DNA of 64,000 nt, from NCBI RefSeq assembly GCF_002916655.1, contig NZ_PPSM01000005.1:1-64000 (forward strand). The letters are read 5' to 3'. A program made the translations under genes and the position numbers. This stretch comes from Novosphingobium sp. HII-3 (lineage in GTDB: Bacteria; Pseudomonadota; Alphaproteobacteria; Sphingomonadales; Sphingomonadaceae). Shown here in pieces: positions 41,691-50,310 of the stretch (position 1 is its first letter; every line of letters begins with the position of its first letter). The notes beneath the pieces are model-generated. The model searched no databases and had not been told where the DNA came from. It saw only the letters and a list, made by a program, of their open reading frames with translations.

Positions 41691-41846
41691 TCAATATCGG
41701 GCCATTTCTTCCTTGATCTTGAGCTTCTTCTTCTTGAGAGCCTGGATCGTCGCGGCATCAGGGATCGGGCGGCCCAACTCCTCGTGGATCTGCCGTTCGA
41801 TACCGGCATGCTTGAGCTGCAGAGTGCTGACGTGCGAATTATCCAT
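41691..41846 (-). CDS. DUF465 (YdcH-like) small protein 1
   Basis: The 51-residue basic helical protein has the DUF465 pattern: LQLKHAGIERQIHEELGRPIPDAATIQALKKKKLKIKEEM. ATG at 41846 is preceded by GGAGGA. The family is of unknown function and very common, often in pairs, in alphaproteobacteria. It is divergent from a second member at 42095. The 248-base gap between them holds both promoters and no other gene seen. Confidence 0.88.
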   Translation of the reverse strand: MDNSHVSTLQLKHAGIERQIHEELGRPIPDAATIQALKKKKLKIKEEMARY

Positions 41847-42094
41847 TGGACGTTCCTCCTCTTGGGGGCCGGACCCTATGCGAACGGTGCCCAGAAGAGG
41901 GCTGATGACAAGCGACCTGATTGGCGACTCGCCATCGGAGATCCGGCGCGGCAAACAAGGAAACACATCCACTGCACCTTGCGAAGACCCGGAATGCTAC
42001 ATATCGGTGAACCGCATCAAACCTGCGTCGGCGAGAATCGGTCGCAGCAGGCTCAACAGCGTAGCAAGTGCCTTGAACACTGGGGAATTCCGGC

Positions 42095-42292
42095 GTGACC
42101 GAAGAGGAAATGCGTAAGCGCCTGGAGATCTTGAGGGTCGAACACCGCGACCTGGACGCTGCCATCGACGCGCTCATGACCGCAGGCGGCGGCGACCAGT
42201 TGCAGATTGCCCGCCTCAAGAAGCGCAAGCTGCGTCTGAAGGACCAGATCGCGCACATCGAGGATTACCTCATCCCCGACATCATCGCCTGA
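42095..42292 (+). CDS. DUF465 (YdcH-like) small protein 2
   Basis: The 65-residue helical-hairpin protein starts at GTG (42095): MRKRLEILRVEHRDLDAAIDALMTAG, then QLQIARLKKRKLRLKDQIAHIEDYL, the LKKRKLRLKD block being the family mark. It is divergent from the first copy and 112 bases upstream of the RcdA-like gene. Confidence 0.88.
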   Translation: MTEEEMRKRLEILRVEHRDLDAAIDALMTAGGGDQLQIARLKKRKLRLKDQIAHIEDYLIPDIIA

Positions 42293-42404
42293 GCAGGCCG
42301 ACCCGGAGACGGCATCGAGTCCCGCATATTACAGTGCGTATTGCGCAGGAAAGGCTGAACGGACCGCTTGCAGCGGGCCGCCGACTGCGAAATAGGGCCG
42401 TGCC

Positions 42405-42923
42405 ATGCCGTCCGCAGTGACCATCAAGCCGCGTATTGTCGAAGGGCTGCGCCGCGAGGCACTTGCCCTCTCCAGCGAGGTGGCCGTCACATTCGCACCG
42501 CTACCGGCTCCGACCGCTCCGGCGGGGAAAGACGAACGCCGCTCGGTCATGGCACAGGAGGGATTGCGCGCGGCCACGACCCTGATCGCCGCCCTCACCT
42601 GGCTCGATGCGTACCAGGCGTTCTTCCGCCGGGAGATCGGTCGGGCGGAGCTTTCGCATCGCACCCGCCTGCCGGCTGCGGCCGCGCCAAGCCCTCAATT
42701 CCATCGGCTCGATCCCGCCGCCCGGCGCCTCTGCGAAGCGACGCGCCAATTCCATGAGCGCCTGTCCCGCCTTGACGAGACCTGGCGCCTCACTGCGCCA
42801 TGCACCTCTGCGGCCACCGAGGCTCTGCAACGCCTGCGAGAAAGGATGAAGAGAGCACCCTCGGACCCGAGGGCGCCGTCGAACTCGACAGGCGGCACCC
42901 GAGACCCCATATCGCCTGCATGA
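42405..42923 (+). CDS. RcdA-like protein (DUF1465), putative CtrA-degradation adaptor
   Basis: The 172-residue helical protein matches DUF1465/RcdA layout: IVEGLRREALALSSEVAVTFA, then RRSVMAQEGLRAATTLIAALTWLDAYQAFFRREIGRAEL and FHRLDPAARRLCEATRQFHERLSRLDETWRL, with a disordered tail. In Caulobacter RcdA is a ClpXP adaptor in cell-cycle proteolysis of CtrA and other substrates. Sequence similarity to RcdA is recognised by pattern, not measured. The gene overlaps the next one by four bases (ATGA), and DUF465 genes precede it, a conserved sphingomonad order. Confidence 0.7.
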   Translation: MPSAVTIKPRIVEGLRREALALSSEVAVTFAPLPAPTAPAGKDERRSVMAQEGLRAATTLIAALTWLDAYQAFFRREIGRAELSHRTRLPAAAAPSPQFHRLDPAARRLCEATRQFHERLSRLDETWRLTAPCTSAATEALQRLRERMKRAPSDPRAPSNSTGGTRDPISPA

Positions 42924-43816
42924 ACGCTTCCCTCGAGATCGAGCGGCCATACGCGCGCGCCGAGCAGGTCGGCCCGCTCGTGCGCCGCGTGCTGGCCCGC
43001 AATCCTTCGGCTTTCACCTTCACCGGCACCCAGACCTACCTGGTAGGCCCGCACGGCAAGGGCGAAATCGCGGTGATTGATCCAGGCCCCGACGAGCCGG
43101 AGCACCTCTCGGCCCTGGTGGAGGCGATCGGCGACAGCACGGTCGTTGCGATCTGCTGCACGCACACGCACCGGGATCATTCGCCCGCCGCAGCCCCGCT
43201 GAGCGCCCTCACCGGCGCGCCCATCGTCGGCTGCGCGCCTCTTTCGCTGCGGGACGACGGCCCGCGCGCCGACGCCTCGTTCGATGACGCCTATGCGCCC
43301 GACCGCGTGCTTGCCGATGGCGAGGCGGTGACCGGCACGGGCTGGACGCTCCGGGCTGTCGCGACACCCGGCCACACCTCGAACCACCTCTGCTTTGCCC
43401 TCGAGGAGACCGGCGCGCTCTTCACAGGCGATCATGTCATGGGATGGTCGACGAGCGTGGTGTCACCGCCAGACGGGGACATGACGGCCTACATGGCCAG
43501 CCTCGCCCGGCTGTACGAGCGCGAACAGGATCGTGTCTACTACCCCGCGCACGGGCCGGAAGTAACGAAGCCGCGCCAGCTGGTGCGCGGCATGATCGGC
43601 CATCGCCGGCAGCGCGAAAAGCAGATCCTGCGCCAGATCGAGTCGGGCTGCCCCCGAATCGCAGACATGGTGCCCCGTATGTACAAGGGCGTAGACGAGC
43701 GGCTCTGGCCGGCGGCGGGTCGCTCCGTTCTCGCGCACCTCATCGATCTTGAAAAGCGCGGCATTACAACAAGACACGACGACACCTGGGCACTCACCCA
43801 CACAGTCGAGGCATAG
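42920..43816 (+). CDS. Metallo-beta-lactamase fold hydrolase
   Basis: This 298-residue zinc hydrolase has the THTHRDHSPAA motif near residue 82, the third ligand region VATPGHTSNHL, LFTGDHVMGW and YYPAHGPEV. A C-terminal winged-helix-like domain (LRQIESGCPRIADMVPRMYKGVDERLWPAAGRSVLAHLIDLEKRG) matches LACTB2-like MBL proteins. A role on nucleic acid, thioester or lactone substrates is unresolved. ATG at 42920 overlaps the RcdA-like stop codon. The larger frame from 42800 is rejected. Confidence 0.88.
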   Translation: MNASLEIERPYARAEQVGPLVRRVLARNPSAFTFTGTQTYLVGPHGKGEIAVIDPGPDEPEHLSALVEAIGDSTVVAICCTHTHRDHSPAAAPLSALTGAPIVGCAPLSLRDDGPRADASFDDAYAPDRVLADGEAVTGTGWTLRAVATPGHTSNHLCFALEETGALFTGDHVMGWSTSVVSPPDGDMTAYMASLARLYEREQDRVYYPAHGPEVTKPRQLVRGMIGHRRQREKQILRQIESGCPRIADMVPRMYKGVDERLWPAAGRSVLAHLIDLEKRGITTRHDDTWALTHTVEA

Positions 43817-43889
43817 AGCACCACGAGTATTGCCTGAACCCTGCGCAGGGCGGTATTATCGACCGGCCTGAAAAGGGTGGAGGATAGTC

Positions 43890-44600
43890 ATGGCGACAGT
43901 CACGGCGGCCCGTGTTTCCCGCGTCTCGTTCTGGGCAAGAATGACGATCGGCCTCAGCCTGTTCATCGTCTTCGGCTTTGCGCAATTTGCCCTTCGCGGC
44001 TTTGTTCCATACATGCAGGTGCCGATCGTCTTTCACGTCCACGGCGCGGTGATGCTGGCGTGGCTGGGGCTTGCCGTCACGCAGGCACTGCTGGCGAGGG
44101 GAGCGGGCCGCGAACTTCACCGCCGGCTAGGCTGGGCGAGCGCCGTCATGCTTCCGACGATCATCGTGCTGGCGAGCATGACCTGCCTTGCCGCCCTGCG
44201 GGCCGGGTTCTTTCCGCCGATGTTCACCCCCGCCTACTTTCTTGCGCTGGTTCACGTCGGCATCATCGTCTTCGCGACCCTGGTGATGGCGGCGGTGGCA
44301 CGCCGCAATGAGGGGGACTGGCACAAGCGCCTGATGGTAGGTTCGATGATCGTCATCATGGAGCCCGCGCTGGGACGTGTCCTGCCCATGCCGCTCCTGG
44401 CCCCCTGGGGCGAGTGGCTGGTCATGGCGGTGCAGCTAGGCGTCGTCGCCCTCATCGCGCGGCACGACCGGCGCGAGCGCGGGCATGTCCACCCCGCCAC
44501 AGCCGCCGTCGCCGTCGCCGTCGTCCTCGCGCACGTGCTCATCGAACTTCTCGCCATCAGCCCGCCGTGGATCGCCTTCGCGTCGCAGTTCACGGCCTGA
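43890..44600 (+). CDS. Six-helix hypothetical membrane protein
   Basis: The 236-residue protein (GGAGGATAG before ATG) has about six membrane helices: residues 18-40, 47-68 (FHVHGAVMLAWLGLAVTQALLA), 82-105, 115-137 (FLALVHVGIIVFATLVMAAVA), 168-188 and 200-222. Histidines in or near helices (HVHGAV, ELHRRLGWAS, ALVHVG, WHKRLM) recall heme-binding or DUF2306-like integral proteins, but no assignment is claimed. It stands alone between an MBL gene and nadA. Confidence 0.65.
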   Translation: MATVTAARVSRVSFWARMTIGLSLFIVFGFAQFALRGFVPYMQVPIVFHVHGAVMLAWLGLAVTQALLARGAGRELHRRLGWASAVMLPTIIVLASMTCLAALRAGFFPPMFTPAYFLALVHVGIIVFATLVMAAVARRNEGDWHKRLMVGSMIVIMEPALGRVLPMPLLAPWGEWLVMAVQLGVVALIARHDRRERGHVHPATAAVAVAVVLAHVLIELLAISPPWIAFASQFTA

Positions 44601-44683
44601 AAATTCCTCTTGGGTCCGGGCCTTCCCGCCCCTAGATAGGCCCCCACCCGGAGCAAGGTCCGGGACAGGATGTAGGGAACGCC

Positions 44684-45670
44684 ATGACCGTAATGCCCGC
44701 CGACCTTTCCGGCATCGACGTGCGCGCCGAGATCGAGCGCCTGCGCAAGGAGCGCAACGCGGTCATCCTCGCTCATTATTACCAGAAGCCGGAACTGCAG
44801 GACTTGGCCGACTTCGTGGGCGACAGCCTGGAACTCAGCCGCAAGGCCGCCGAGACCGACGCCGAGGTGATCGCCTTCTGCGGCGTGAAGTTCATGGCGG
44901 ATACCGCCAAGATCCTCTCGCCCGACAAGATCGTCGTGCTGCCTGACCTCGACGCCGGCTGCAGCCTGGAAGATTCCTGCCCTCCGGCGAAGTTCAAGGC
45001 CTTCCGGGAAGCGCATCCCGATCACATCGCACTCACCTACATCAACTGCTCCACGGAAGTTAAGGCGCTGTCCGATGTCATCGTGACCAGTTCCAGCGCC
45101 GAGACCATCCTCCAGCAGATCCCCCGTGACCAGAAAATCATTTTCGGTCCCGACCGCCACTTGGGCGGATACCTGTCGCGCAAGTTCGATCGCGAGATGC
45201 TGCTCTGGCCGGGCGTCTGCATCGTGCATGAGGCCTTCAGCGAAACCGAGCTGCTCAAGCTGCGCGCCCAGCATCCGAACGCACCGATCGCCGCGCATCC
45301 GGAATGCCCGCCGCACATCGTCGATCATGCCGATTACGTGGGCTCGACCAGCGGCATCCTCCAGTATGCCAAGACCATGCCGGGCGACACGCTGATCGTG
45401 GCGACCGAGCCGCACATCATCCACCAGATGCAGCTGGCGATCCCGGACAAGACCTTCATCGGCGCGCCGGGCGCGGACGGCAACTGCAACTGCAACATCT
45501 GCCCGTACATGGCGCTCAACAACCTCGAAAAGCTCTACCTCGCCCTGCGCGACCTGAGCCCGCGCGTGGAAATCGAGGAAGGGCTTCGTCTTGCCGCGAA
45601 GAAGAGCCTCGACCGGATGCTGGAGATGGCAAGCGGCACGATCGGACAGGGCGACCTCGGCGCGCGCTGA
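44684..45670 (+). CDS. nadA: Quinolinate synthase A
   Basis: NadA condenses iminoaspartate with dihydroxyacetone phosphate to quinolinate in NAD synthesis. The 328-residue protein has NAVILAHYYQKPELQDLADFVGDSLELSR, three cluster cysteines in GCSLEDSCP, HPECPPH and the C-terminal NCNCNICPYMALN, and TSGILQYAKT. A 4Fe-4S cluster is expected. Neither nadB nor nadC is adjacent. A salvage route (pnuC with a kinase) is also encoded at 59 kb. Confidence 0.97.
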   Translation: MTVMPADLSGIDVRAEIERLRKERNAVILAHYYQKPELQDLADFVGDSLELSRKAAETDAEVIAFCGVKFMADTAKILSPDKIVVLPDLDAGCSLEDSCPPAKFKAFREAHPDHIALTYINCSTEVKALSDVIVTSSSAETILQQIPRDQKIIFGPDRHLGGYLSRKFDREMLLWPGVCIVHEAFSETELLKLRAQHPNAPIAAHPECPPHIVDHADYVGSTSGILQYAKTMPGDTLIVATEPHIIHQMQLAIPDKTFIGAPGADGNCNCNICPYMALNNLEKLYLALRDLSPRVEIEEGLRLAAKKSLDRMLEMASGTIGQGDLGAR

Positions 45671-45824
45671 CCTCCTGGGCGCTACTCTCCGCTGTCGACG
45701 GAGAGAACAGCGGCGCTGACGACTGGCGAAACCGGCCTTCGTCTCCTACATTGCAAGGGGCTGGCACATCAGGTGCCGCCCCTCACAATCCCGGAGACCC
45801 GAGCGCTTGCGTGAAAACCTCATC

Positions 45825-46157
45825 ATGAGGAAACTGGAAGTCTGGTGCCTGCTTCTGCTGGCGGCGGTCTTCGCGCATGCGCTCCTGCCCACGAACGAAG
45901 TCCGCACCACGGGCTCCCCCTTCAGCCCTTCGACGGTGGACGTCTCCACCGAGCAGCCGCGCCGAATGGCGCCCGGCCAGCTCGCCGCAGCCCAGCCCGA
46001 TCCATCGGACGACGCACTTACCGTCCTGCATTCCGGCTCGACGGCATCGACGCTTGCCGTCCTTATTGCTCCTCGGGAGCCCGGGCGCACCTGCGCTCCT
46101 GAACGTCCGGGCTGGCGCTGTACCCGGGCCCAGCCGCGAGCACCCCCGGTGGCCTGA
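45825..46157 (+). CDS. Hypothetical exported protein
   Basis: A possible 110-residue product starts at ATG 45825. Its N-terminus MRKLEVWCLLLLAAVFAHALLP looks like a Sec signal. The remainder is low-complexity, Pro/Ser/Arg-rich, with two cysteines near the end (GRTCAPERPGWRCTR). No ribosome-binding site stands out (GTG and TTG alternatives lie upstream), and open frames exist on the other strand as well. It is listed as possible only. Confidence 0.35.
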   Translation: MRKLEVWCLLLLAAVFAHALLPTNEVRTTGSPFSPSTVDVSTEQPRRMAPGQLAAAQPDPSDDALTVLHSGSTASTLAVLIAPREPGRTCAPERPGWRCTRAQPRAPPVA

Positions 46158-46166
46158 CACGCCGCG

Positions 46167-46186
46167 GGATCGGGTTGACCCGATCC
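46167..46186. repeat. Perfect 20-base dyad upstream of the antiporter gene
   Basis: Arms GGATCGGGT (46167-46175) and ACCCGATCC (46178-46186) flank a two-base TG spacer. It is placed 66 bases before the antiporter ATG. There is no T tail, so an operator is more likely than a terminator. The binding protein is unknown. Confidence 0.5.
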
Positions 46187-46252
46187 AGGATTCAGCCATG
46201 CCCGCCCTGCGCCCCGGAGGCATGGCGGGTGCTGCGTAGCACGGGACGTTCA

Positions 46253-47929
46253 ATGCCTCATCACACACCTCTCATCGGCACGGTGGTCGCCGGTCTGGTG
46301 ATCGCTTTCTTCATGGGCGCACTTGCCCACCGCCTGCGGGTCTCTCCCCTTGCAGGCTATCTTCTCGCCGGCGTCCTCGTCGGCCCCTTCACACCCGGCT
46401 TCGTCGCCGATGTCGGGCTTGCCCAGGAACTCGCCGAGATCGGCGTGATCCTCCTCATGTTCGGCGTGGGCCTTCACTTTTCGCTGCGGGATCTCCTCGC
46501 CGTGAAGTCCATCGCCATACCCGGGGCGCTGGTGCAGATCAGCGCCGCCACGCTCATGGGCATCGGCATAGGCACCCTGATGGGCTGGGGCCTGATCGCC
46601 GGCTTCGTGTTCGGCCTGGCTCTTTCGGTGGCCAGTACCGTGGTGCTCCTGCGCGCGCTCCAGAGCCGGAACCTCGTGGAAACGGAGCGGGGACGCATCG
46701 CCGTAGGCTGGCTCATCGTCGAGGATCTCGTCATGGTGCTCGCGCTCGTGCTGCTGCCTGCGCTCGCGTCCGGGCTGGCCGGCGGTGACGCCGCAGCCTC
46801 GCTCCCGTGGGTGCTGGCCAGCACATTGCTCAAGGTGGCGGGCTTCGTTGCGCTCATGCTGATCGTCGGACGCCGGGTCCTGCCCTGGGGGCTGCACTGG
46901 GTCGTGCACACAGGCTCCCGCGAGCTGTTCCGGCTCGCCGTCCTGGCGGTGGCGCTCGGCGTGGCTTTCGGCGCGGCTTACGTCTTCGACGTCAGCTTTG
47001 CCCTGGGGGCGTTCTTCGCAGGCATGATCCTTGGCGAGACTCAGCTCAGCCGCCGAGCGGCGGAAGAAACCCTGCCCCTGCGTGATGCCTTCGCCGTCCT
47101 GTTCTTCGTTTCCGTCGGCATGCTGTTCGACCCGACCGTGGTGACCGAGCAGCCGCTGCCGCTTCTGGTGACGGTGCTCACCATCATCGTCGGCAAATCC
47201 TTCGCGGCCTGGTTCATCGTACGCGCCTTCGGGCACAGGAACGACACCGCACTGACCATCTCGGCCAGCCTGGCCCAGATCGGTGAGTTTTCCTTCATCC
47301 TTGCCGGACTGGGCGCCGGGCTTGGTCTCCTGCCGGACGCCGGACGCGATCTCATCCTGGCGGGTGCGATCATCTCGATCTTCCTTAACCCGTTCATCTT
47401 CAATCTCGCGGTAGGTCGGTCCAGTTCCGTGAAGAAGCAACTGGCGGAAGAGGCGGCCCAGACCGAAATCGAACGCGAGCGCAGGCACGAGGAGCACGTC
47501 ATCCTCGTCGGCTACGGCCGCGTCGGCAAGCTCGTCGCACGGGGACTGCGGGCGCAGCCCACGGCGGTGCTGCTGATCGAATCGCAGGGCGACCTTGCCC
47601 GGCAGGCCCGCGCGGACGGCTTCGAAGTGGTCACGGGCAACGCGGTCGAGCCCGGCGTGCTGCGCGAGGCCGGCATCGAGCGGGCGCACCGGATGCTTAT
47701 CGCCATTCCCGAGGGATTCGAAGCGGGCGCCATCTGCGAACAGGCCAAGGCCCTGCGTCCCGACCTTTCAGTGATCGCACGCGCACATAGCGACGCCCAA
47801 TGCGAACACCTTGTGCAGCATGGCGCCGACAGCGTGGTGCTTGGCGAACGTGAGATTGCCCGGCAGATGCTGGCCACCATCGAAGACGACCGGCGCAAGG
47901 CGCCCGCGCCTGGGGAGCTGACGGCATGA
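46253..47929 (+). CDS. CPA2-family monovalent cation:proton antiporter (YbaL-like)
   Basis: The 558-residue protein has about twelve membrane helices (VVAGLVIAFFMGALAHRLRVSPLAGYLLAGVLVGPFTPG, LAEIGVILLMFGVGLHFS, LGAFFAGMILGETQLSRRAAEETLPLRDAFAVLFFVSVGMLFDP) and a C-terminal TrkA-N/RCK domain (HVILVGYGRVGKLVARGLRAQ, residues 415-535). The order matches YbaL/KefB-like exchangers, with nucleotide-controlled K+ or Na+/H+ exchange. The start MPHHTPLIG at 46253 is used. An upstream frame from 46175 crosses the dyad element and is rejected. It overlaps the next microprotein by four bases. Confidence 0.92.
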   Translation: MPHHTPLIGTVVAGLVIAFFMGALAHRLRVSPLAGYLLAGVLVGPFTPGFVADVGLAQELAEIGVILLMFGVGLHFSLRDLLAVKSIAIPGALVQISAATLMGIGIGTLMGWGLIAGFVFGLALSVASTVVLLRALQSRNLVETERGRIAVGWLIVEDLVMVLALVLLPALASGLAGGDAAASLPWVLASTLLKVAGFVALMLIVGRRVLPWGLHWVVHTGSRELFRLAVLAVALGVAFGAAYVFDVSFALGAFFAGMILGETQLSRRAAEETLPLRDAFAVLFFVSVGMLFDPTVVTEQPLPLLVTVLTIIVGKSFAAWFIVRAFGHRNDTALTISASLAQIGEFSFILAGLGAGLGLLPDAGRDLILAGAIISIFLNPFIFNLAVGRSSSVKKQLAEEAAQTEIERERRHEEHVILVGYGRVGKLVARGLRAQPTAVLLIESQGDLARQARADGFEVVTGNAVEPGVLREAGIERAHRMLIAIPEGFEAGAICEQAKALRPDLSVIARAHSDAQCEHLVQHGADSVVLGEREIARQMLATIEDDRRKAPAPGELTA

Positions 47930-48069
47930 CGCCGCGCAGAAAGCCGCCGCACTGGTTCAAGTGGGCAATCTGGAGCGGCATCGTCCTTGCCGTCGCCGTT
48001 CCCACCGCCTGCGTGATGAACCACGGGGCACTTCCCGGCCATGCGACGTTCTCCGCGCTCGCGCACTAG
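47926..48069 (+). CDS. 47-residue one-span membrane microprotein coupled to the antiporter
   Basis: ATG at 47926 overlaps the antiporter stop (ATGA). The product reads MTPRRKPPHWFKWAIWSGIV and continues LAVAVPTACVMNHG, with a basic aromatic start, one membrane helix (about residues 13-31) and a short tail ending at the stop at 48067-48069. GGGGAG lies about ten bases before the start. The positive-inside rule puts the N-terminus in the cytoplasm. Small proteins overlapping transporter genes often modulate them, but this is inference. Confidence 0.55.
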   Translation: MTPRRKPPHWFKWAIWSGIVLAVAVPTACVMNHGALPGHATFSALAH

Positions 48070-48096
48070 CGTTGCGGCCGGAGAATACGGGAGGCG

Positions 48097-48549
48097 CTAG
48101 GAGGTCTGCCGCCCCCCTGCCGCCTGCCTTGCCCAGGCGGTGATGGCCCCTGCGGGCATGGCCCCTGCCTTGCGCGCGATCTCGCGGCCCCCGCGAATAA
48201 GGACAAGGGTCGGGATGGACTGGATGCCGAAGCGAGCGGCGATTGCGCCTTCGGCCTCGGTATCCAGCTTACCCAGCCGCATTTCCGGTTCCAGCTGCCC
48301 CGCTGCCGCAGCGAACGCCGGTGCCATCTGACGGCAGGGCCCGCACCACGCGGCCCAGAAATCAACCAGCAGCGGCAGACCGCTACGGGCGGCGTGTGCG
48401 TCGAAATTCCGGGACGTGAGTGTCACCGGCGCGGCGGCGAACAGCGGCGAGCCGCACTTCCCGCACTTGCCCCCCGCCCCAAGCCGTTCGCGCGCCACGC
48501 GGTTCAGGGTGGAGCAGGCCGGACAGGCCACGATCATCGTGTCGGACAT
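48097..48549 (-). CDS. trxC: Thioredoxin 2 (TrxC)
   Basis: This 150-residue thioredoxin has an N-terminal zinc-finger (CPACSTLNRV and CGKCGSPLF) and the active site FWAAWCGPCRQMAP with the cis-proline SIPTLVLIRGG. TrxC reduces protein disulfides in the cytoplasm and in other bacteria is under OxyR control. The stop is 28 bases from the antiporter-linked microprotein stop (convergent). It is followed upstream, on the same strand, by an rRNA pseudouridine synthase gene. Confidence 0.95.
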   Translation of the reverse strand: MSDTMIVACPACSTLNRVARERLGAGGKCGKCGSPLFAAAPVTLTSRNFDAHAARSGLPLLVDFWAAWCGPCRQMAPAFAAAAGQLEPEMRLGKLDTEAEGAIAARFGIQSIPTLVLIRGGREIARKAGAMPAGAITAWARQAAGGRQTS

Positions 48550-48564
48550 GCAACGCCTCCTTGG

Positions 48565-49113
48565 TCAGATCGTCACTTCACGCCATTCGCCGGGAGCGAT
48601 GCCGTCGAGCGACCATTCACCTACCCGCCAACGCACGAGCCGCAGCGTGGGATGCCCGATCGCTGCCGTCATGCGGCGAACCTGCCGGTTACGCCCTTCC
48701 CGGATCGACAGTTCTACCCAGCAATCCGGAACGCTCTTGCGGTAGCGAACGGGAGGCGTGCGCGGCCAGAGATCGGGCGGAGAGATCCGCCGCGCTTCGG
48801 CCGGGCGCGTCGGCCCGTCGTTCAACACCACGCCCGAGCGCAGCGCCTGCAGCGCGGCTTCGTTCGGCTCCCCCTCCACCTGCGCGAGATAGGTCTTGGG
48901 CACCTTGAAACGGGGATTTGCGATGCGGGCCTGAAGCCGGCCATCGTCCGTCAGCAGGAGCAGGCCTTCGCTGTCGCGGTCGAGGCGCCCGGCGGGATAG
49001 ACGCCGGGTACGTCCACGAAATCCGACAGCGTCGCCCGGGGCGTGGGTGACCGCGCGTCGGTGAACTGGGAGAGCACGTCAAAGGGTTTGTTGAACAGGA
49101 TCAGGCGCCCCAT
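48565..49113 (-). CDS. RluE-like 23S rRNA pseudouridine synthase
   Basis: The 182-residue RsuA/RluBEF-family enzyme shows [14 protein letters not shown], the catalytic [17 protein letters not shown] (Asp of GRLDRDSEG), KTYLAQVEG and [25 protein letters not shown]. There is no S4 domain, as in RluE. ATG at 49113 ([11 protein letters not shown]) is the usual N-terminus. The frame extending to 49173 is not needed. It is in tandem with trxC (15 bases). Confidence 0.92.
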   Translation of the reverse strand: MGRLILFNKPFDVLSQFTDARSPTPRATLSDFVDVPGVYPAGRLDRDSEGLLLLTDDGRLQARIANPRFKVPKTYLAQVEGEPNEAALQALRSGVVLNDGPTRPAEARRISPPDLWPRTPPVRYRKSVPDCWVELSIREGRNRQVRRMTAAIGHPTLRLVRWRVGEWSLDGIAPGEWREVTI

Positions 49114-49234
49114 GGCGCGGTCCTCTGCGGGCGAGTGGCACGTCGTGCTTTCATGCCGGAGTGGTAGCGGCATGGCGGGAGCGGCGCACCTGATTATTGC
49201 CGCTCCCGCCAGTGCCTTGTCTTTCGAGCAGGTC

Positions 49235-50236
49235 CTAGCGGTGCGATGCGCCCGTCGAAGTAGCGTTGGCCGCTTCGCCGCGCGTCTTCCACAGCGACCA
49301 CGCCACCCCTCCCGCGATCAGCGCGAGGGTCACGCCGAGGCTTATCAGCGGCGGGAACTTGGCGCCGCCCAAAACGAAGTCGGCGATCAGGATCTTGCCA
49401 CCGATGAACACCAGCACGAGCGCCAGGGCATATTTGAGGTAGTGGAAGCGGTGCACCATCGCCGCCAGCGCAAAGTAAAGCGCGCGAAGGCCAAGGATCG
49501 CCATGATGTTCGAGGTGTAGACGATGAAGGTATCCGTCGTGATCGAGAAGATCGCCGGCACCGAATCTATCGCGAAGACCAAGTCCGCCAGATTGATGAC
49601 GACGAGTGCCAGGAACAGCGGCGTTGCGGCCAGAACCATGCGCCCGCTGGCGTTCGCTTCCCGGACGAAGAAGTGCTCGCCGTGATGCTGCTTGGTGACG
49701 CGCATGTGGCGCGATATCCAGCGGATGGCGGCGTTGTTGCCGATGTCCGGATCATGGTCGCTGGTGAACAGCATCTTGATACCGGTGAAGATCAGGAACG
49801 CGGCGAACAGGTACATGACCCAGTAGGCGTTCGCGATCAGTGCGGCGCCGCCCGCGATCATCAGGCCGCGCAGCACGATCACCGCAAGGATGCCCCACAG
49901 CAGCGCGCGATACTGGTACTTGGCGGGGACCGCGAAGTATCCGAAGATCATGGAGATCACGAACACGTTATCGATCGAGAGCGCCTTCTCGATGAAGTAG
50001 CCCGTGTAGTAATCGATCGCCGGTGCCGAGCCCTTGGCCCACCAGATCCAGGCACCAAAAACCATGGCGATGCCGATGTAGAACACCGACAGCTTCAGGG
50101 ATTCGGAGATACCCATCTCCCGGTCATCCTTGTGCAGGACGCCGAGATCGAAGGCGGTGAGCAGCAGGACCACGGCGGCGAAGGCCAGCCAGAACCAGGC
50201 AGGGGTGCCAAGCCAGTCAGCGGAGAGAAATTCCAT
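49235..50236 (-). CDS. TerC/Alx-family integral membrane protein
   Basis: The 333-residue protein has about nine membrane helices with the conserved acidic intramembrane residues of the family: [37 protein letters not shown], and [42 protein letters not shown]. Alx/TerC proteins export manganese or are linked to tellurite resistance and co-translational metalation. A yybP-ykoY manganese riboswitch is common upstream of such genes. None was recognised here, only a GC-rich repeat pair. Confidence 0.92.
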   Translation of the reverse strand: MEFLSADWLGTPAWFWLAFAAVVLLLTAFDLGVLHKDDREMGISESLKLSVFYIGIAMVFGAWIWWAKGSAPAIDYYTGYFIEKALSIDNVFVISMIFGYFAVPAKYQYRALLWGILAVIVLRGLMIAGGAALIANAYWVMYLFAAFLIFTGIKMLFTSDHDPDIGNNAAIRWISRHMRVTKQHHGEHFFVREANASGRMVLAATPLFLALVVINLADLVFAIDSVPAIFSITTDTFIVYTSNIMAILGLRALYFALAAMVHRFHYLKYALALVLVFIGGKILIADFVLGGAKFPPLISLGVTLALIAGGVAWSLWKTRGEAANATSTGASHR

Positions 50237-50267
50237 TGTCGAACGCCCTTGTCACGGCAAAAGGGTT

Positions 50268-50310
50268 GCGCCGGCGCGCAGGAAGGGGGGAGGGCGCGCC
50301 GGCGCGCAGG
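50268..50310. repeat. Two 15-base direct repeats, each self-complementary at its core, upstream of terC
   Basis: The 15-base unit GCGCCGGCGCGCAGG occurs at 50268-50282 and again at 50296-50310, 28 bases apart, separated by a purine-rich AAGGGGGGAGGGC. Each unit holds the 10-base palindrome GCGCCGGCGC. In the terC leader RNA the two copies could pair with each other or fold individually. The second copy abuts the stop codon of the small DUF465-like gene. Confidence 0.6.

Noticed and set aside
46250..47689. 479-codon minus-strand frame antisense to the antiporter
   Set aside because: Composition (His/Glu/Asp-rich) is the typical mirror of hydrophobic codons. The antiporter on the plus strand is unmistakable.
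50237..50310. yybP-ykoY manganese riboswitch upstream of terC
   Set aside because: The conserved internal-loop sequences of that riboswitch were not recognised. Only a repeated GC palindrome is present.
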